From Spirochaetales bacterium (GTDB taxonomy: Bacteria; Spirochaetota; Spirochaetia; UBA9216), in assembly GCA_016839055.1 (NCBI GenBank), contig JAEKNX010000008.1, forward strand, positions 1 to 64,000: DNA of 64,000 nucleotides. The letters run 5' to 3'. The translations under genes were made by a program, and so were the position numbers. The notes beneath the pieces were generated by a model, which worked only from the letters and a program-made list of their open reading frames with translations, was not told where the DNA came from and did no database searches. Positions 41,053 through 50,468 of this stretch are shown piece after piece; position 1 is the stretch's first letter, and each line of letters begins with the position of its first letter.

Positions 41053-41973
41053 ATGAAAAAAATAAACGGGAACAACCTTACATTCTGGCTGTTTCTTGCT
41101 CCAGTATTGCTGGCATTTTTGATGATAATAGTAATACCATTTTTTGTGGGGGCATTCTACTCTTTAACTGACTGGAATGCCACCGCAAGAACAGGAGCCG
41201 AACTTAAGTTTGTAGGTTTAAAAAACTTCACCGACAGCTTCGCGGATCCCGCATTTCTATACTCTTTCATTATCACAACAATCTTTACGATAATAAACGT
41301 AATTGCCATAAATGTTGTCTCTATTGCCCTGGCTCTTGTAGTCACCAGTAAACTTAAGCTTAGAAACCTTCACCGAGTTGGATTCTTCATCCCCTATCTA
41401 ATCGGAGGGCTGATCCTCGGATATCTCTGGCAATTCATCTTCAACAATGCCGTTCCGGCAATCGGAAAAGCCATCCCCTTCATGGGCTTCCTTGCCGATC
41501 CGGAGAATCTCCTCCTCAGCAAAGTAGGAACCTCGGTAATTGCCCTTGTGATTGTCGCATCCTGGCAGTACGCGGGATACATCATGATGATTTACGTGGC
41601 GGCAATCGAAGCTGTTCCTACCTCTCTATATGAGGCGGCAAAAATTGACGGTGTTAACGCATGGCAAAGGTTCCGATATATTACAGTTCCAATGATAGCC
41701 CAGGCATTTACTATAACCATGTTTCTAACCCTGGTTAACTCGTTCAAACAGTTTGATGTTAACTATGCCCTAACAGCAGGAGGTCCTGCAACCATATTCA
41801 TGGATAAACCCATCTACGGAACAGAGCTTCTTGCCATGAACATCTACCGAACAGCCTTTGTCTCCAACAACCTTGCCGCAGGCCAGGCGAGGGCTGTTAT
41901 CTTCTTCATTGTCCTGGTCATCATCACCCTTGTGCAGGTGAGGATCAATAAAAAGAAGGAGATCGAACTGTGA
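41053..41973 (+). CDS. Sugar ABC transporter permease (MalF/UgpA type)
   Basis: This 306-aa protein has six membrane segments and the permease EAA loop, here EAAKIDGVNAWQRFRYITVPMI, which contacts the ATPase. It opens NLTFWLFLAPVLLAFLMII and includes FIPYLIGGLILGYLWQFIFN, both typical of the first permease of sugar importers. GGAGG lies 8 bases before the ATG. No ATPase gene is in the cluster, so a shared MsmK/UgpC-type ATPase elsewhere in the genome must power it. Confidence 0.94.
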   Translation: MKKINGNNLTFWLFLAPVLLAFLMIIVIPFFVGAFYSLTDWNATARTGAELKFVGLKNFTDSFADPAFLYSFIITTIFTIINVIAINVVSIALALVVTSKLKLRNLHRVGFFIPYLIGGLILGYLWQFIFNNAVPAIGKAIPFMGFLADPENLLLSKVGTSVIALVIVASWQYAGYIMMIYVAAIEAVPTSLYEAAKIDGVNAWQRFRYITVPMIAQAFTITMFLTLVNSFKQFDVNYALTAGGPATIFMDKPIYGTELLAMNIYRTAFVSNNLAAGQARAVIFFIVLVIITLVQVRINKKKEIEL

Positions 41974-42827
41974 ACAGAAAACCCTTATTACACCTCTTCG
42001 AAGCACTAATGGTTATCTTTCTTGTTATTTTCCTATACCCCTTCGTAATAGTATTCATCAACTCGGCAAAGGATTCATTCAGCGTTACTCAGTACCCGAT
42101 GAGGCTCCCGGAAAACTGGGGACAGATTCTATTAAACATGAAGTCCATTCTGACCAGCGAAAACATCAGGTATGCCTCATCCTTTCTTTCATCTATAATA
42201 ATTACGGCAGTATCGCTTCTGGCGGTTACAATTCTCCCAGCCCAGGCGGGGTGGGTTCTTGTCAGAGCCAAGACAAAAACCAGCCAGTTTATATTTTTCA
42301 TGTTTGTTGCGGCCATGGTTGTCCCGTTCCAGATAGTCATGTTCCCTCTAATATCCTGGTTCAGAACTATTTATGAGGTAACCGGGATCAAGCTTCTGCG
42401 GACCTATCCTGGAATAATTCTTGCCTATCTTGGGTTCGGACTCTCCCTTTCGGTATTCATGTACCATGGTTTTATAAAGGGAATCCCCTTCGAACTGGAA
42501 GAGGCGGCAACCATAGACGGCTGTTCGAAACCGGCGGTATTCTACCGGATCATCTTCCCGCTGCTTACCCCTACCCACGCGACAATCTGCATCCTGCACG
42601 GGATATGGATATGGAACGACTTTCTACTGCCCCTGCTTATACTTGGAAAGGGAAACAAAATTCAGACTCTGCCGCTGGCAGTGGCAAATTTTGCCGGAGC
42701 CTATGTGAAACAATGGGACTTAATTTTAACTGCTATTCTGATGGCAATGATTCCGGTGATAATCCTCTTCCTTCTGGCGCAGAAGAAGATCATCAAGGGC
42801 ATGGTCGCAGGCTCAATAAAAGGATAG
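41970..42827 (+). CDS. Sugar ABC transporter permease (MalG/UgpE type)
   Basis: This 285-aa protein has six membrane segments and the EAA motif EEAATIDGCSKPAVFYRIIFPLL, as well as VVPFQIVMFPLISWF and a typical GIWIWNDFLLPLLIL near the end. It starts with GTG overlapping the stop of the first permease by 4 bases, so the two are translationally coupled and form a heterodimeric channel. Confidence 0.94.
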   Translation: MNRKPLLHLFEALMVIFLVIFLYPFVIVFINSAKDSFSVTQYPMRLPENWGQILLNMKSILTSENIRYASSFLSSIIITAVSLLAVTILPAQAGWVLVRAKTKTSQFIFFMFVAAMVVPFQIVMFPLISWFRTIYEVTGIKLLRTYPGIILAYLGFGLSLSVFMYHGFIKGIPFELEEAATIDGCSKPAVFYRIIFPLLTPTHATICILHGIWIWNDFLLPLLILGKGNKIQTLPLAVANFAGAYVKQWDLILTAILMAMIPVIILFLLAQKKIIKGMVAGSIKG

Positions 42828-42837
42828 AAACTGACTT

Positions 42838-45162
42838 ATGAAGAATTATATAGTAAAAGATCCATGGCATATTATTGAAGATGGATTTCATCCCGAATAT
42901 AACAGAACATCCGAATCGATCTTCAGCATCGGCAACGGACATATGGGAATGAGGGGGAATTTCGAGGAAACCTACTCAGGAGACAGCCTGCATGGAGTAT
43001 ATATGGCCGGAGTATATTATCCGGATAAAACCATAGTAGGATGGTGGAAAAACGGCTATCCTGAATACTTCGCGAAGGTTCTTAACTCCACAAACTGGAT
43101 CGGACTTGAAATTCAGATTGATGATCAGATCCTGGATCTTGCAAAAGCCGAGATAAAGGAGTTCCGGCGAGATCTGGATATGCAGAACGGGATTCTTTCA
43201 AGGCGTTTCAAAGTCATCCTCCCCGACGGGACAATTGCAGTAGTTGATACCTGCCGTTTTGTCAGCCTTGAGAGGCCGGAAACAGGCGCCCTGAGCTACT
43301 CGATTACATGCCCGAATAAGAATGTAAAATTACGGGTAAAATCCTTTCTGGACGGAAATATTCACAACGAAGATGCGAATTATGACGAGTTCTTCTGGGA
43401 TCACCAGTTCCAGACGATAGATGACCAGCAGATGGCAGTCTCTCTGACCACGAGGAAAACCGACTTCACCCTATGCGTCACAGCCTCGCACAGACTGTTA
43501 ATAAACGATATCGACCCGGCTATTCCGGTTGAAATGAATGATCAATCCGAAGCAGGCTATACTGCAAAGACTTTCAAACTTGAGCTTGAGGCAGGAAGCA
43601 GGTTCACCATAGAAAAATACGCAGCCTGCCTCACGACGAGGGACCACCGAAAAGAAGAACTTGCACAGCTGGGAAAGGCGGCTCTTTCAGAGGAATCAAT
43701 ACCCGGATTTTCATTATTGAAGGAAGAGCACAGCCGAAAGTGGAAAGAAATATGGGCTCATTCGGATCTTGAAATAAATGGCGAAACCTCAGCCCAGCAG
43801 GGGATCCGATTCAATATTTTTCAGCTTAACCAGACCTACACCGGACGGGACGCCAGGTTGAACATTGGACCGAAGGGCTTTACTGGAGAAAAATACGGCG
43901 GATCAACCTATTGGGACACCGAAGCATACTGCCTGCCCTTCTATCTTGGAACCTCTGATCCTGCTATTGCCCGGAATCTTTTAAAATACAGGTACAATCA
44001 CCTGTCAAGGGCCATTGAAAACGGCGAAAAACTGGGGTTTACAGGCGGTGCAGCCCTCTATCCAATGGTCACAATGAACGGTGAAGAGTGCCACAACGAG
44101 TGGGAAATCACCTTTGAGGAGATCCATCGGAACGGCGCCATTGCATACGCGATTTACAATTACATCAATTGCACCGGTGATAAATCTTACATGGAGAACT
44201 TCGGACTCGACGTTCTTATTGGAATATCAAGATTCTGGACCCAGCGCGCCACATTCTCCAAGGCAAGGGAGAAGTATGTGATTCTCGGAGTCACCGGCCC
44301 TAATGAATATGAAAACAATGTAAACAACAACTGGTACACCAATAGAATTGCCGCCTGGTGCCTTAGCTACACTCACAGTTCATGCCTTGATTTAAAGAAA
44401 AAAAATCCCAAGAAGTTTACGGATATTTCAACACGGCTTGGGCTCACGGAGAAGAATCTTGATACTTTCAAAAGTATCAGCGACGAGATGCACTACCCAA
44501 AAGATGATAATCTTGGAATTTTCCTCCAGCAGGACGGCTACCTGGACAAGGAAGATCTTACGGCATCTGATCTGAATCCGGCCGAAAGACCGATCAATCA
44601 AAATTGGTCCTGGGACAGAATTCTTCGTTCCCCCTTCATCAAACAAGCCGATGTTCTGCAGGGGTTATTTCTCTTCGAGGATGAATTTGACCTTGAAACT
44701 ATAAGGCGGAATTTCGATTTCTATGAACCGCGGACCGTTCACGAATCATCCCTCTCGCCCTGCGTCCACTCGATCATAGCCTCCAGCTTGGGTTACGCGA
44801 AAAAAGCCTACGAAATGTACTTGAGAACTGCCAGGCTGGATCTGGATGACTACAATAACGACACCAAGGACGGCTGCCACATAACAAGCATGAGCGGCAG
44901 TTGGATGGCCATCGTAATGGGGTTCGGAGGCTTAAGGTACGAGAAGACCCGGCTGAAACTCTCACCCTCCATCCCTGAAGCCTGGAGCTCCTACAGCTTC
45001 AAGCTGTTCCATCTGGGCCGGACACTCACTGTCAAGGTTAGCAGGACATCTGTCGCTATAAAAAACAGCGGGACTGAAGACATTTCAATCCTGCTGTACG
45101 GGGAAGAGGTAGTCATAGGCTCCGGCTTGGAAGCAAGAAAAAGTCTTAAGCAGGCCGAATAA
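42838..45162 (+). CDS. GH65 disaccharide phosphorylase, maltose phosphorylase-like
   Basis: This 774-aa cytoplasmic enzyme belongs to glycoside hydrolase family 65. These inverting phosphorylases split an alpha-glucosyl disaccharide with phosphate into beta-glucose-1-phosphate and a sugar. The general acid Glu490 lies in GVTGPNEYENNVNNNWYTN, close to the position of the maltose phosphorylase Glu. Other segments are GNGHMGMRGNFEE, KYGGSTYWDTEAYCLPFYLG and HESSLSPCVHSIIAS. The motif with PNEYENNVNNNWYTN favours maltose phosphorylase; kojibiose or nigerose phosphorylase are alternatives. Its place after a sugar importer fits energy-saving disaccharide use. No beta-phosphoglucomutase gene is nearby. 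Confidence 0.88.
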   Translation: MKNYIVKDPWHIIEDGFHPEYNRTSESIFSIGNGHMGMRGNFEETYSGDSLHGVYMAGVYYPDKTIVGWWKNGYPEYFAKVLNSTNWIGLEIQIDDQILDLAKAEIKEFRRDLDMQNGILSRRFKVILPDGTIAVVDTCRFVSLERPETGALSYSITCPNKNVKLRVKSFLDGNIHNEDANYDEFFWDHQFQTIDDQQMAVSLTTRKTDFTLCVTASHRLLINDIDPAIPVEMNDQSEAGYTAKTFKLELEAGSRFTIEKYAACLTTRDHRKEELAQLGKAALSEESIPGFSLLKEEHSRKWKEIWAHSDLEINGETSAQQGIRFNIFQLNQTYTGRDARLNIGPKGFTGEKYGGSTYWDTEAYCLPFYLGTSDPAIARNLLKYRYNHLSRAIENGEKLGFTGGAALYPMVTMNGEECHNEWEITFEEIHRNGAIAYAIYNYINCTGDKSYMENFGLDVLIGISRFWTQRATFSKAREKYVILGVTGPNEYENNVNNNWYTNRIAAWCLSYTHSSCLDLKKKNPKKFTDISTRLGLTEKNLDTFKSISDEMHYPKDDNLGIFLQQDGYLDKEDLTASDLNPAERPINQNWSWDRILRSPFIKQADVLQGLFLFEDEFDLETIRRNFDFYEPRTVHESSLSPCVHSIIASSLGYAKKAYEMYLRTARLDLDDYNNDTKDGCHITSMSGSWMAIVMGFGGLRYEKTRLKLSPSIPEAWSSYSFKLFHLGRTLTVKVSRTSVAIKNSGTEDISILLYGEEVVIGSGLEARKSLKQAE

Positions 45163-45373
45163 AAAAGAACTCTATCCCGACTACAGGGCGACAAAAGTCA
45201 AAGCACATTCGGCTCTGCTGAAGTTCTGCGCATCCGAAGAGCGGCCAGGAACAAAACATCTCCCGGCCGGGCCTTCTGCCTGATGTCTTTACTGAAACGT
45301 TCATAGAAAGCTGCTTAGACACAGCATAAAACTGTAATCAAGATATTATTCACTATCTTACATCACAAAGCAC

Positions 45374-45402
45374 TTTACAATACAAAGTTAAGGTATTAAA
45401 AT
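45374..45402 (+). promoter_or_regulatory. Promoter of the membrane protein/HTH/dxr unit, leaderless layout
   Basis: TTTACA (45374-45379), a 17-base spacer and TAAAAT (45397-45402). The ATG at 45410 lies 7 bases after the -10 box, with no Shine-Dalgarno; an ATG at 45407 overlaps the predicted transcription start. The 45163-45373 stretch upstream holds nothing recognisable. Confidence 0.65.
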
Positions 45403-45409
45403 ACTGATG

Positions 45410-46012
45410 ATGGACGTAAACAAAGCAGTTAATCAGATTTCCGAGATTCACAGGCATCTGGCAAAATCAGAAGTATTTTACGGCTACAAACCCAAAACTG
45501 TTCTGATAGTAGGTATCGCCGCCTTTGTAACAGCTGCAGTGCAGACCTGGTGGATAATACCGGCGAGAAGTATAATTTTTTTGCTGCAGTGGCTAACCGT
45601 CGGCAGCGCGATTATTGTTATAATTGGCGGAAATATCATATATAACTATCTTAAAAGCGGCAGTAATTTTGAAATCCACCAAATGAGTAAGGTCTTTCTC
45701 CAGTTCGTACCGAGTTTAATGGCCGGGTTCATAATAACAAGTGTGATAATTCTATTAGAGAATTCGGCTATCGAATTCTTGCCCGGCATATGGGCCATGC
45801 TTTTCGGTCTCGGGATTTTCTCCATGCGGCCATATCTTCCCAGAATGGTGGGCTATGCGGCACTCTTTTATCTTATTGCCGGCTCCGTTCTACTTTATCT
45901 GGTCCGCTATAATCTCAGTTTTTCACCCTGGGGTATGGGTTTAACTTTCGGCATAGGCCATTTATTTGCCGCCCTGATTCTGCATCTGGATATTGAAAGG
46001 AAGACAGGATGA
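45410..46012 (+). CDS. Multi-pass membrane protein paired with an HTH regulator
   Basis: This 200-aa protein has about six hydrophobic segments (VLIVGIAAFVTAAVQTWWII, GSAIIVIIGGNIIY, FVPSLMAGFIITSVIILL, IWAMLFGLGIFSM, YAALFYLIAGSVLLYLV, MGLTFGIGHLFAALIL) and no recognised enzymatic motif. Proteins of this shape are often found next to small HTH_34-type regulators, as here, where the genes overlap by 4 bases. The second ATG (45410) is preferred because of promoter spacing. The function is unknown. Confidence 0.7.
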   Translation: MDVNKAVNQISEIHRHLAKSEVFYGYKPKTVLIVGIAAFVTAAVQTWWIIPARSIIFLLQWLTVGSAIIVIIGGNIIYNYLKSGSNFEIHQMSKVFLQFVPSLMAGFIITSVIILLENSAIEFLPGIWAMLFGLGIFSMRPYLPRMVGYAALFYLIAGSVLLYLVRYNLSFSPWGMGLTFGIGHLFAALILHLDIERKTG

Positions 46013-46389
46013 CAAAAGCCAATGAAACCGGCGGAAGATATGCTTATGAGAGGCTGGACAGACTGATGCACGAAAAAGCGCGTCTCAGCATTATGGCATC
46101 ACTCTACACAAGGAAAGAGGGTCATAATTTCAACGAACTTAAAAAATTATGCAGCTTAACAGACGGTAATCTTAGCCGGCATATCAGCATACTAAAAGAG
46201 GCTGGACTGCTCGAAGTTATTAAAGGCTACGAAAATAACAAACCTTATACTATTTGTAAATTAACAGAAACCGGACGCAGACGTTTTAAAGATTACCTGA
46301 ATGAATTGGAGCAGATTATTAAAGATGCCCGAACTGCCGGAAAGTACTCTGAACGCGCTGATGATATATATGGATTTTCTCCGGCCTAG
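46009..46389 (+). CDS. Small winged-helix transcriptional regulator (HTH_34/ArsR-like)
   Basis: This 126-aa protein has a winged helix: ARLSIMASLYTRKEGHNFNELKKL is followed by the recognition helix TDGNLSRHISILKEAGLLEV and the wing KGYENNKPYTICKLTETGRRRF. This pattern matches the PF13601-type regulators that are coded beside membrane proteins. It overlaps the membrane protein gene by 4 bases, and dxr starts 8 bases after its stop, so the three are co-transcribed. Confidence 0.85.
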   Translation: MTKANETGGRYAYERLDRLMHEKARLSIMASLYTRKEGHNFNELKKLCSLTDGNLSRHISILKEAGLLEVIKGYENNKPYTICKLTETGRRRFKDYLNELEQIIKDARTAGKYSERADDIYGFSPA

Positions 46390-46397
46390 GATTTAAA

Positions 46398-47660
46398 ATG
46401 ATGACAGACAACGATAATTTTCTAATGCCGAAACCCGAATCCGGTTTCGGAAACGACAGAAGTAACTGGAAAAACTATTTCCACCGGCGATTAAGAAAGA
46501 ACGGTGATTCTTCCGGCAGGTCTTCCCCTTCTATACATGCAAAACGCCGTATCGTCCTGCTGGGCGCAACCGGCTCAATTGGCGAAAGCACGCTCCAAGT
46601 TATCCGCGCTCATAGCGACCGGCTCGAACTCATAGGCGTAGCGGCGGGCCGCCAGGGGGATAAACTTGACGCCATCGCCCGAGAATTCGGCGTTAAGGAA
46701 ACCTCTCTCTTTTGCCGCGACGGGCTGCAAGGCCTTGAGCGTCTTGCATGCCTTCCCGAAGCCGACATTGTCCTTGTTGCGACAACCGGCACCATAGCCC
46801 TGCGGCCTGTCCTGTCCGCCATAGCCGCCGGCAAGGATATTGCCCTGGCCAATAAGGAAACCCTCGTAGTCGGCGGTCACCTCGTAATGAGCGCGGCACG
46901 CGCCTCGGGCAGCCGCGTCTACCCCATCGACAGCGAGCATAATGCAATTTTCCAGTGCCTTGAAGGCAACCCAAAGCGAAGCAGCATCAAGCGGCTTCTC
47001 CTCACAGCTTCGGGAGGACCTTTCCGGGAAACATCTCTCGAGGCACTTAAAAATGTCACTGTTGAAGACGCTCTCCGTCACCCTAACTGGTCGATGGGTC
47101 CGAAAATAACTGTCGACTCCGCTACAATGGCCAACAAGGGCCTTGAAATGATCGAAGCCCGATGGCTTTTTGATGTGCGTCCCGACCAAATCGACGTCGT
47201 TATCCATCCGCAAAGTATAGTCCACAGTATGGTAGAATTCTGTGATGACTCGATTATTGCGCAGTTGGCTCCGCCGTCTATGACCTTTGCGATTCAGCAC
47301 ATCCTCCTCTACCCCGAGCGTGCCCGAGGCATTAATGAGACTCTGGATTTTACAAAAGTGCTCTCTCTTGAGTTCAGGCCTCCCGATGAGAAGAAGTTTC
47401 CATGTCTGCGCCTCGCTCGTGAATCACTGGATGCCGGTGGGTTCTTTCCCGCGGCCTTCAGTGCCGCAAACGAAGTCGCAGTTGATGAATTCCTCCATCG
47501 CGGGCTCCCCTTTCTTGCCATCCCGAAGGTTATTTCCCATGTTCTTGAACGTACATCTTTCGAATTACCAAACAATGCAGACGATTTAATCGAAGCTGAA
47601 GCCGCCGTTCACACTCAAGCCGAAATCTTTCTCAGACAGATGAAGACTCTGACTGCCTGA
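46398..47660 (+). CDS. dxr: 1-deoxy-D-xylulose 5-phosphate reductoisomerase with N-terminal extension
   Basis: Dxr (IspC) makes 2-C-methyl-D-erythritol 4-phosphate, the committed step of the MEP isoprenoid pathway. NADPH binding is by LLGATGSIGES (about residues 54-64); ALANKETLVVGG, YPIDSEHNAIFQCL (metal-binding Asp/Glu), LTASGGPF, HPNWSMGPKITVDSATMANKGLEMIEA and DVVIHPQSIVHSMVEF are all intact. About 49 residues precede the usual start of the enzyme (MMTDNDNFLMPKPE ... SIHAKR), are polar and have no known role. AGGA lies 7 bases before the ATG, which supports the extended start. The gene is GC-richer than its upstream neighbours. Confidence 0.95.
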   Translation: MMTDNDNFLMPKPESGFGNDRSNWKNYFHRRLRKNGDSSGRSSPSIHAKRRIVLLGATGSIGESTLQVIRAHSDRLELIGVAAGRQGDKLDAIAREFGVKETSLFCRDGLQGLERLACLPEADIVLVATTGTIALRPVLSAIAAGKDIALANKETLVVGGHLVMSAARASGSRVYPIDSEHNAIFQCLEGNPKRSSIKRLLLTASGGPFRETSLEALKNVTVEDALRHPNWSMGPKITVDSATMANKGLEMIEARWLFDVRPDQIDVVIHPQSIVHSMVEFCDDSIIAQLAPPSMTFAIQHILLYPERARGINETLDFTKVLSLEFRPPDEKKFPCLRLARESLDAGGFFPAAFSAANEVAVDEFLHRGLPFLAIPKVISHVLERTSFELPNNADDLIEAEAAVHTQAEIFLRQMKTLTA

Positions 47661-47767
47661 ATAAAAAGGAGGGATAGAAGCCGTCTCCAGAGAGGATAGC
47701 CGGACACTGATGCTTTTCAGAATAACAGGCGCCATAACAGGCAGGGTACAGGAAGGAAAGGTAAAAG

Positions 47768-47798
47768 AGAGGGGCCAACCTACACCGGCAGCCCCTCT
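47768..47798 (-). terminator. Terminator hairpin after the flavoprotein gene
   Basis: AGAGGGGC (47768-47775) pairs with GCCCCTCT (47791-47798) across a 15-base loop. On the minus strand it ends in CTTTTAC, a modest T-run, and may end the flavoprotein transcript; on the plus strand it would follow dxr. Confidence 0.55.
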
Positions 47799-47810
47799 TG
47801 TTATTATCTA

Positions 47811-49586
47811 TTATTTGGCATTAGCTGCCGATTCTCCGGCAATCTTACCGAAAACTGCTATGTCCGGCAAAGCGTTTCCGCCCAGACGGTTCGCCCCATG
47901 GATACCTCCGGTTGCCTCACCGGCTGCAAAAAATCCGGGAATAATCTTCCCATCAACGTCCAGGACTTCACCCTTAGTATTAATCTCGATTCCTCCCATC
48001 GTGTGATGGACGGTAGGCTTCCTGGCTCCCGCATAAAACGGAGGCGTATCAATTTTCTGATCAAACAATGTCCTTCCGAAAACGTCGGGACCGCCTGTTC
48101 CTACAGCCTTATTGAATTCATCAATTCCGGAAATCATATTATCAGCATTAACACCAATTTTCTCCGCAAGCTCTTTAAGACTGTCTGCCTTAACTGCCTT
48201 ACCGCTTTCTACAAGACCGTCAATTGTCTCATTGAAATTGTTCCTCGTGTCTCCTGTAGGGTAGGAATGCCTGTCAAGAACGATATACATGAATGCGTTC
48301 TCCTGGGCAAAAAGAGCGCTTGTCATGACATCGCGTCTCGCGCCCTCATCGACAAACCTCTTACCATCAAGATTAACAAATATCCTGTTTTCGACACCCT
48401 GTTCGATATTTCCAAGCAGGCTTCCAGTTTCAGGATCTCCCATCGGCAGAAGCTGAATGTGCTCGAGACCGATTAAGTTTGCTCCGACATTTTCTGAAAG
48501 AGATAATCCGTCGCCGGTAGCGCCAGGATGATTGGTAGTCTTTATTTCAATAAGTGACGGCCAGATCTTATTATATTTCTCACGAAGCTCAATATTGGCG
48601 CCAAATCCGCCAGCGGCAATTATCACGCCCTTAGCAGCATTTAAAATAACCTTGCCATCGGGACCCTCTGCAACGGCTCCACAGACTCTGCCGTCCTTCA
48701 TGATGATTTCGCTCACCTTAGTGTCGAGGATTACATCTATTCCGTCATGTGATTCTACGTAATCCATATAAGTCTTGATGTAACCTGTACCAAGAGGCAT
48801 TACAGGTTTGTGCGCACGCGGCCAGAGTCCGCCTAAAACAGTAAAGATTTTATCCTTAAACTCCATTCCAAGACTCTCAAGCCATTGCAGAGTCGGGTAA
48901 GCATTTTCAACAAAGGTTCGGATCATCTCAGGTTTACCGAGCTGGTCTCCGCCGTCATAAGTCTGCTGATAATGTTTCTCGATAGAATCCTCTATACCCA
49001 GAGGCTCCTGGCGTGAGGGGTCTACGCAATTGAAGGCGGAGCCGGACATGATTGTGTTACCGCCTACGCTGGGCATCTTCTCGACAACCATAACTTTTGC
49101 ACCATTCTGATGAGCCGACACTGCCGCGGCAAGCCCCGCTCCACCGGCTCCGACAATTACAACATCTACATCATACTCTGTTGTTTTCTTATTCTTGTCT
49201 TTCAGAACTGCCTGCTTCTCAAAAAGAGCTTCAAGATCTCCGCCGGCTTTTCCCAATGCTTCAGAAACTGCATCAATTATTGCCCGGCTTGTAAAAGTAG
49301 CACCCGAGACTGTATCAACAGCAAGAGACTGCGTCTCGATGATTGCTTTCGGAATTCGTTTAAAGGCCGCATCTGATATTCCAGGGGATTCATGATGCTC
49401 TAAAATTACGATTTTCTTTATTTTTTTAGAATCTACAGTTACCTCAACAACTACATCCTGTTTCTGCACTCCGGGGGCCGCCCCCTGATATTTACCCGGC
49501 TCATATGCCGCGTCAGCCTTACTTCCGCATCCGGCAAAGGCAAAAACAATAACTGCTGCCAATAGCACAAAGATTAGTTTTTTCAT
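47811..49586 (-). CDS. Lipoprotein FMN/FAD flavoprotein reductase (fumarate/urocanate reductase-like)
   Basis: This 591-aa protein starts with a lipoprotein signal (lipobox Cys20, VFAFAGC). An FMN-binding domain (about 25-110) carries the flavinylation motif DTVSGATFTS, in which Thr99 is the expected FMN-bearing residue. The large FAD-dependent domain opens with VVIVGAGGAGLAAAVSAHQNGA and includes VEKMPSVGGNTIMSGS, IIAAGGFGAN, KPTVHHTMGGIEIN and the end FFAAGEATGGIHGANRLGGNALPD. This is the layout of periplasmic fumarate/urocanate/acrylate-type reductases. An ApbE-like flavin transferase is required but not in the window. AGGAG precedes the ATG. A TetR gene lies upstream. Confidence 0.9.
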   Translation of the reverse strand: MKKLIFVLLAAVIVFAFAGCGSKADAAYEPGKYQGAAPGVQKQDVVVEVTVDSKKIKKIVILEHHESPGISDAAFKRIPKAIIETQSLAVDTVSGATFTSRAIIDAVSEALGKAGGDLEALFEKQAVLKDKNKKTTEYDVDVVIVGAGGAGLAAAVSAHQNGAKVMVVEKMPSVGGNTIMSGSAFNCVDPSRQEPLGIEDSIEKHYQQTYDGGDQLGKPEMIRTFVENAYPTLQWLESLGMEFKDKIFTVLGGLWPRAHKPVMPLGTGYIKTYMDYVESHDGIDVILDTKVSEIIMKDGRVCGAVAEGPDGKVILNAAKGVIIAAGGFGANIELREKYNKIWPSLIEIKTTNHPGATGDGLSLSENVGANLIGLEHIQLLPMGDPETGSLLGNIEQGVENRIFVNLDGKRFVDEGARRDVMTSALFAQENAFMYIVLDRHSYPTGDTRNNFNETIDGLVESGKAVKADSLKELAEKIGVNADNMISGIDEFNKAVGTGGPDVFGRTLFDQKIDTPPFYAGARKPTVHHTMGGIEINTKGEVLDVDGKIIPGFFAAGEATGGIHGANRLGGNALPDIAVFGKIAGESAANAK

Positions 49587-49696
49587 AGGATTCTCCTCGC
49601 GTATTTAATTGTTCCTTATCACTGAAACTTTCACTGAATACATTCAGTTTGAAGAAAGAATAAACCCGGCGGCGATCTTTGTCAATAATTTTTTAT

Positions 49697-50284
49697 CTAT
49701 TTTTTCAGTCTTTGAATTAACATCTCAATAAAAGATTCAGAATAAGCCTTGAGATCATAGGCTCCTTCATATAAACACCAGTCAAAAATGATACCACGCA
49801 TAACGGTAAAGATAAATCTAACCCACTCCGAAGGGCTCCTCGCCTCGTCAATCTCGCCAGCGCTCTGGCCGTCTCTGATTACAGTCTCAAGAACAAGCTG
49901 CATTCCCCGGCCCTTTTCAATAAAACTAGTATTCGTAGGAACATATAGATTCCGAATAAGCTCTATCTCATTATTTTCAACAAACTCAATATAGCTTCGC
50001 AGATATTCCCGGAGCCGGCCAGGCGTATCATCGCTCAAAATTCGCTTCTTTATCTCATAGAGAAAATAGTCATCAGCCCGCTTGTACAGCTCAAAAATTA
50101 TGTCATTCTTCGATGGGAAGTAGTAGTAGAATAGCCCGACAGAAACTTCTGCGGCCTTGCAGATATCACCGATGGCTACATTGTCAAATCCGTCACGTTC
50201 TATCAGTTTCAATGCACAGTCATAAATCCTGTTTTTAGTCTGAATTGCCTTCAACTCTCTTGAGGTTGGTTCTTTAGATATCAT
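49697..50284 (-). CDS. TetR family transcriptional regulator
   Basis: This 195-aa protein has an N-terminal TetR helix-turn-helix: KNRIYDCALKLIERDGFDNVAIGDICKAAEVSVGLFYYYFPSKNDII contains the typical FYYYFPSK turn. The rest is helical and variable. It lies 110 bases upstream of the flavoprotein gene on the same strand and probably controls it, directly or through its own promoter. Its ATG lacks a Shine-Dalgarno and follows a promoter directly. Confidence 0.93.
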   Translation of the reverse strand: MISKEPTSRELKAIQTKNRIYDCALKLIERDGFDNVAIGDICKAAEVSVGLFYYYFPSKNDIIFELYKRADDYFLYEIKKRILSDDTPGRLREYLRSYIEFVENNEIELIRNLYVPTNTSFIEKGRGMQLVLETVIRDGQSAGEIDEARSPSEWVRFIFTVMRGIIFDWCLYEGAYDLKAYSESFIEMLIQRLKK

Positions 50285-50292
50285 AAGGATAA

Positions 50293-50321
50293 ATCTTAAG
50301 TTATGTCCGCCTTTATGACAA
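50293..50321 (-). promoter_or_regulatory. TetR gene promoter, leaderless layout
   Basis: On the minus strand TTGTCA (50321-50316), a 17-base spacer and TAAGAT (50298-50293) lie 8 bases before the ATG. No Shine-Dalgarno is present. Confidence 0.65.
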
Positions 50322-50468
50322 GAGGGAGGGGGGAGGACTTTGATTATTATCGAAGTAAGCTGATTGTAAGTGCAGGTTCCTCCGTATCAAATAGAGGCAG
50401 AGGAAAAATCAGCGTTTTTCCATTTTACCCTTAATGTTCCGCGTTCAAGTCCGCCCATAATTTCCATG

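Noticed and set aside
46575-47300. 241-codon minus-strand frame
   Set aside because: It lies fully opposite dxr, which has all family motifs; the antisense frame is open because of GC-rich codons.
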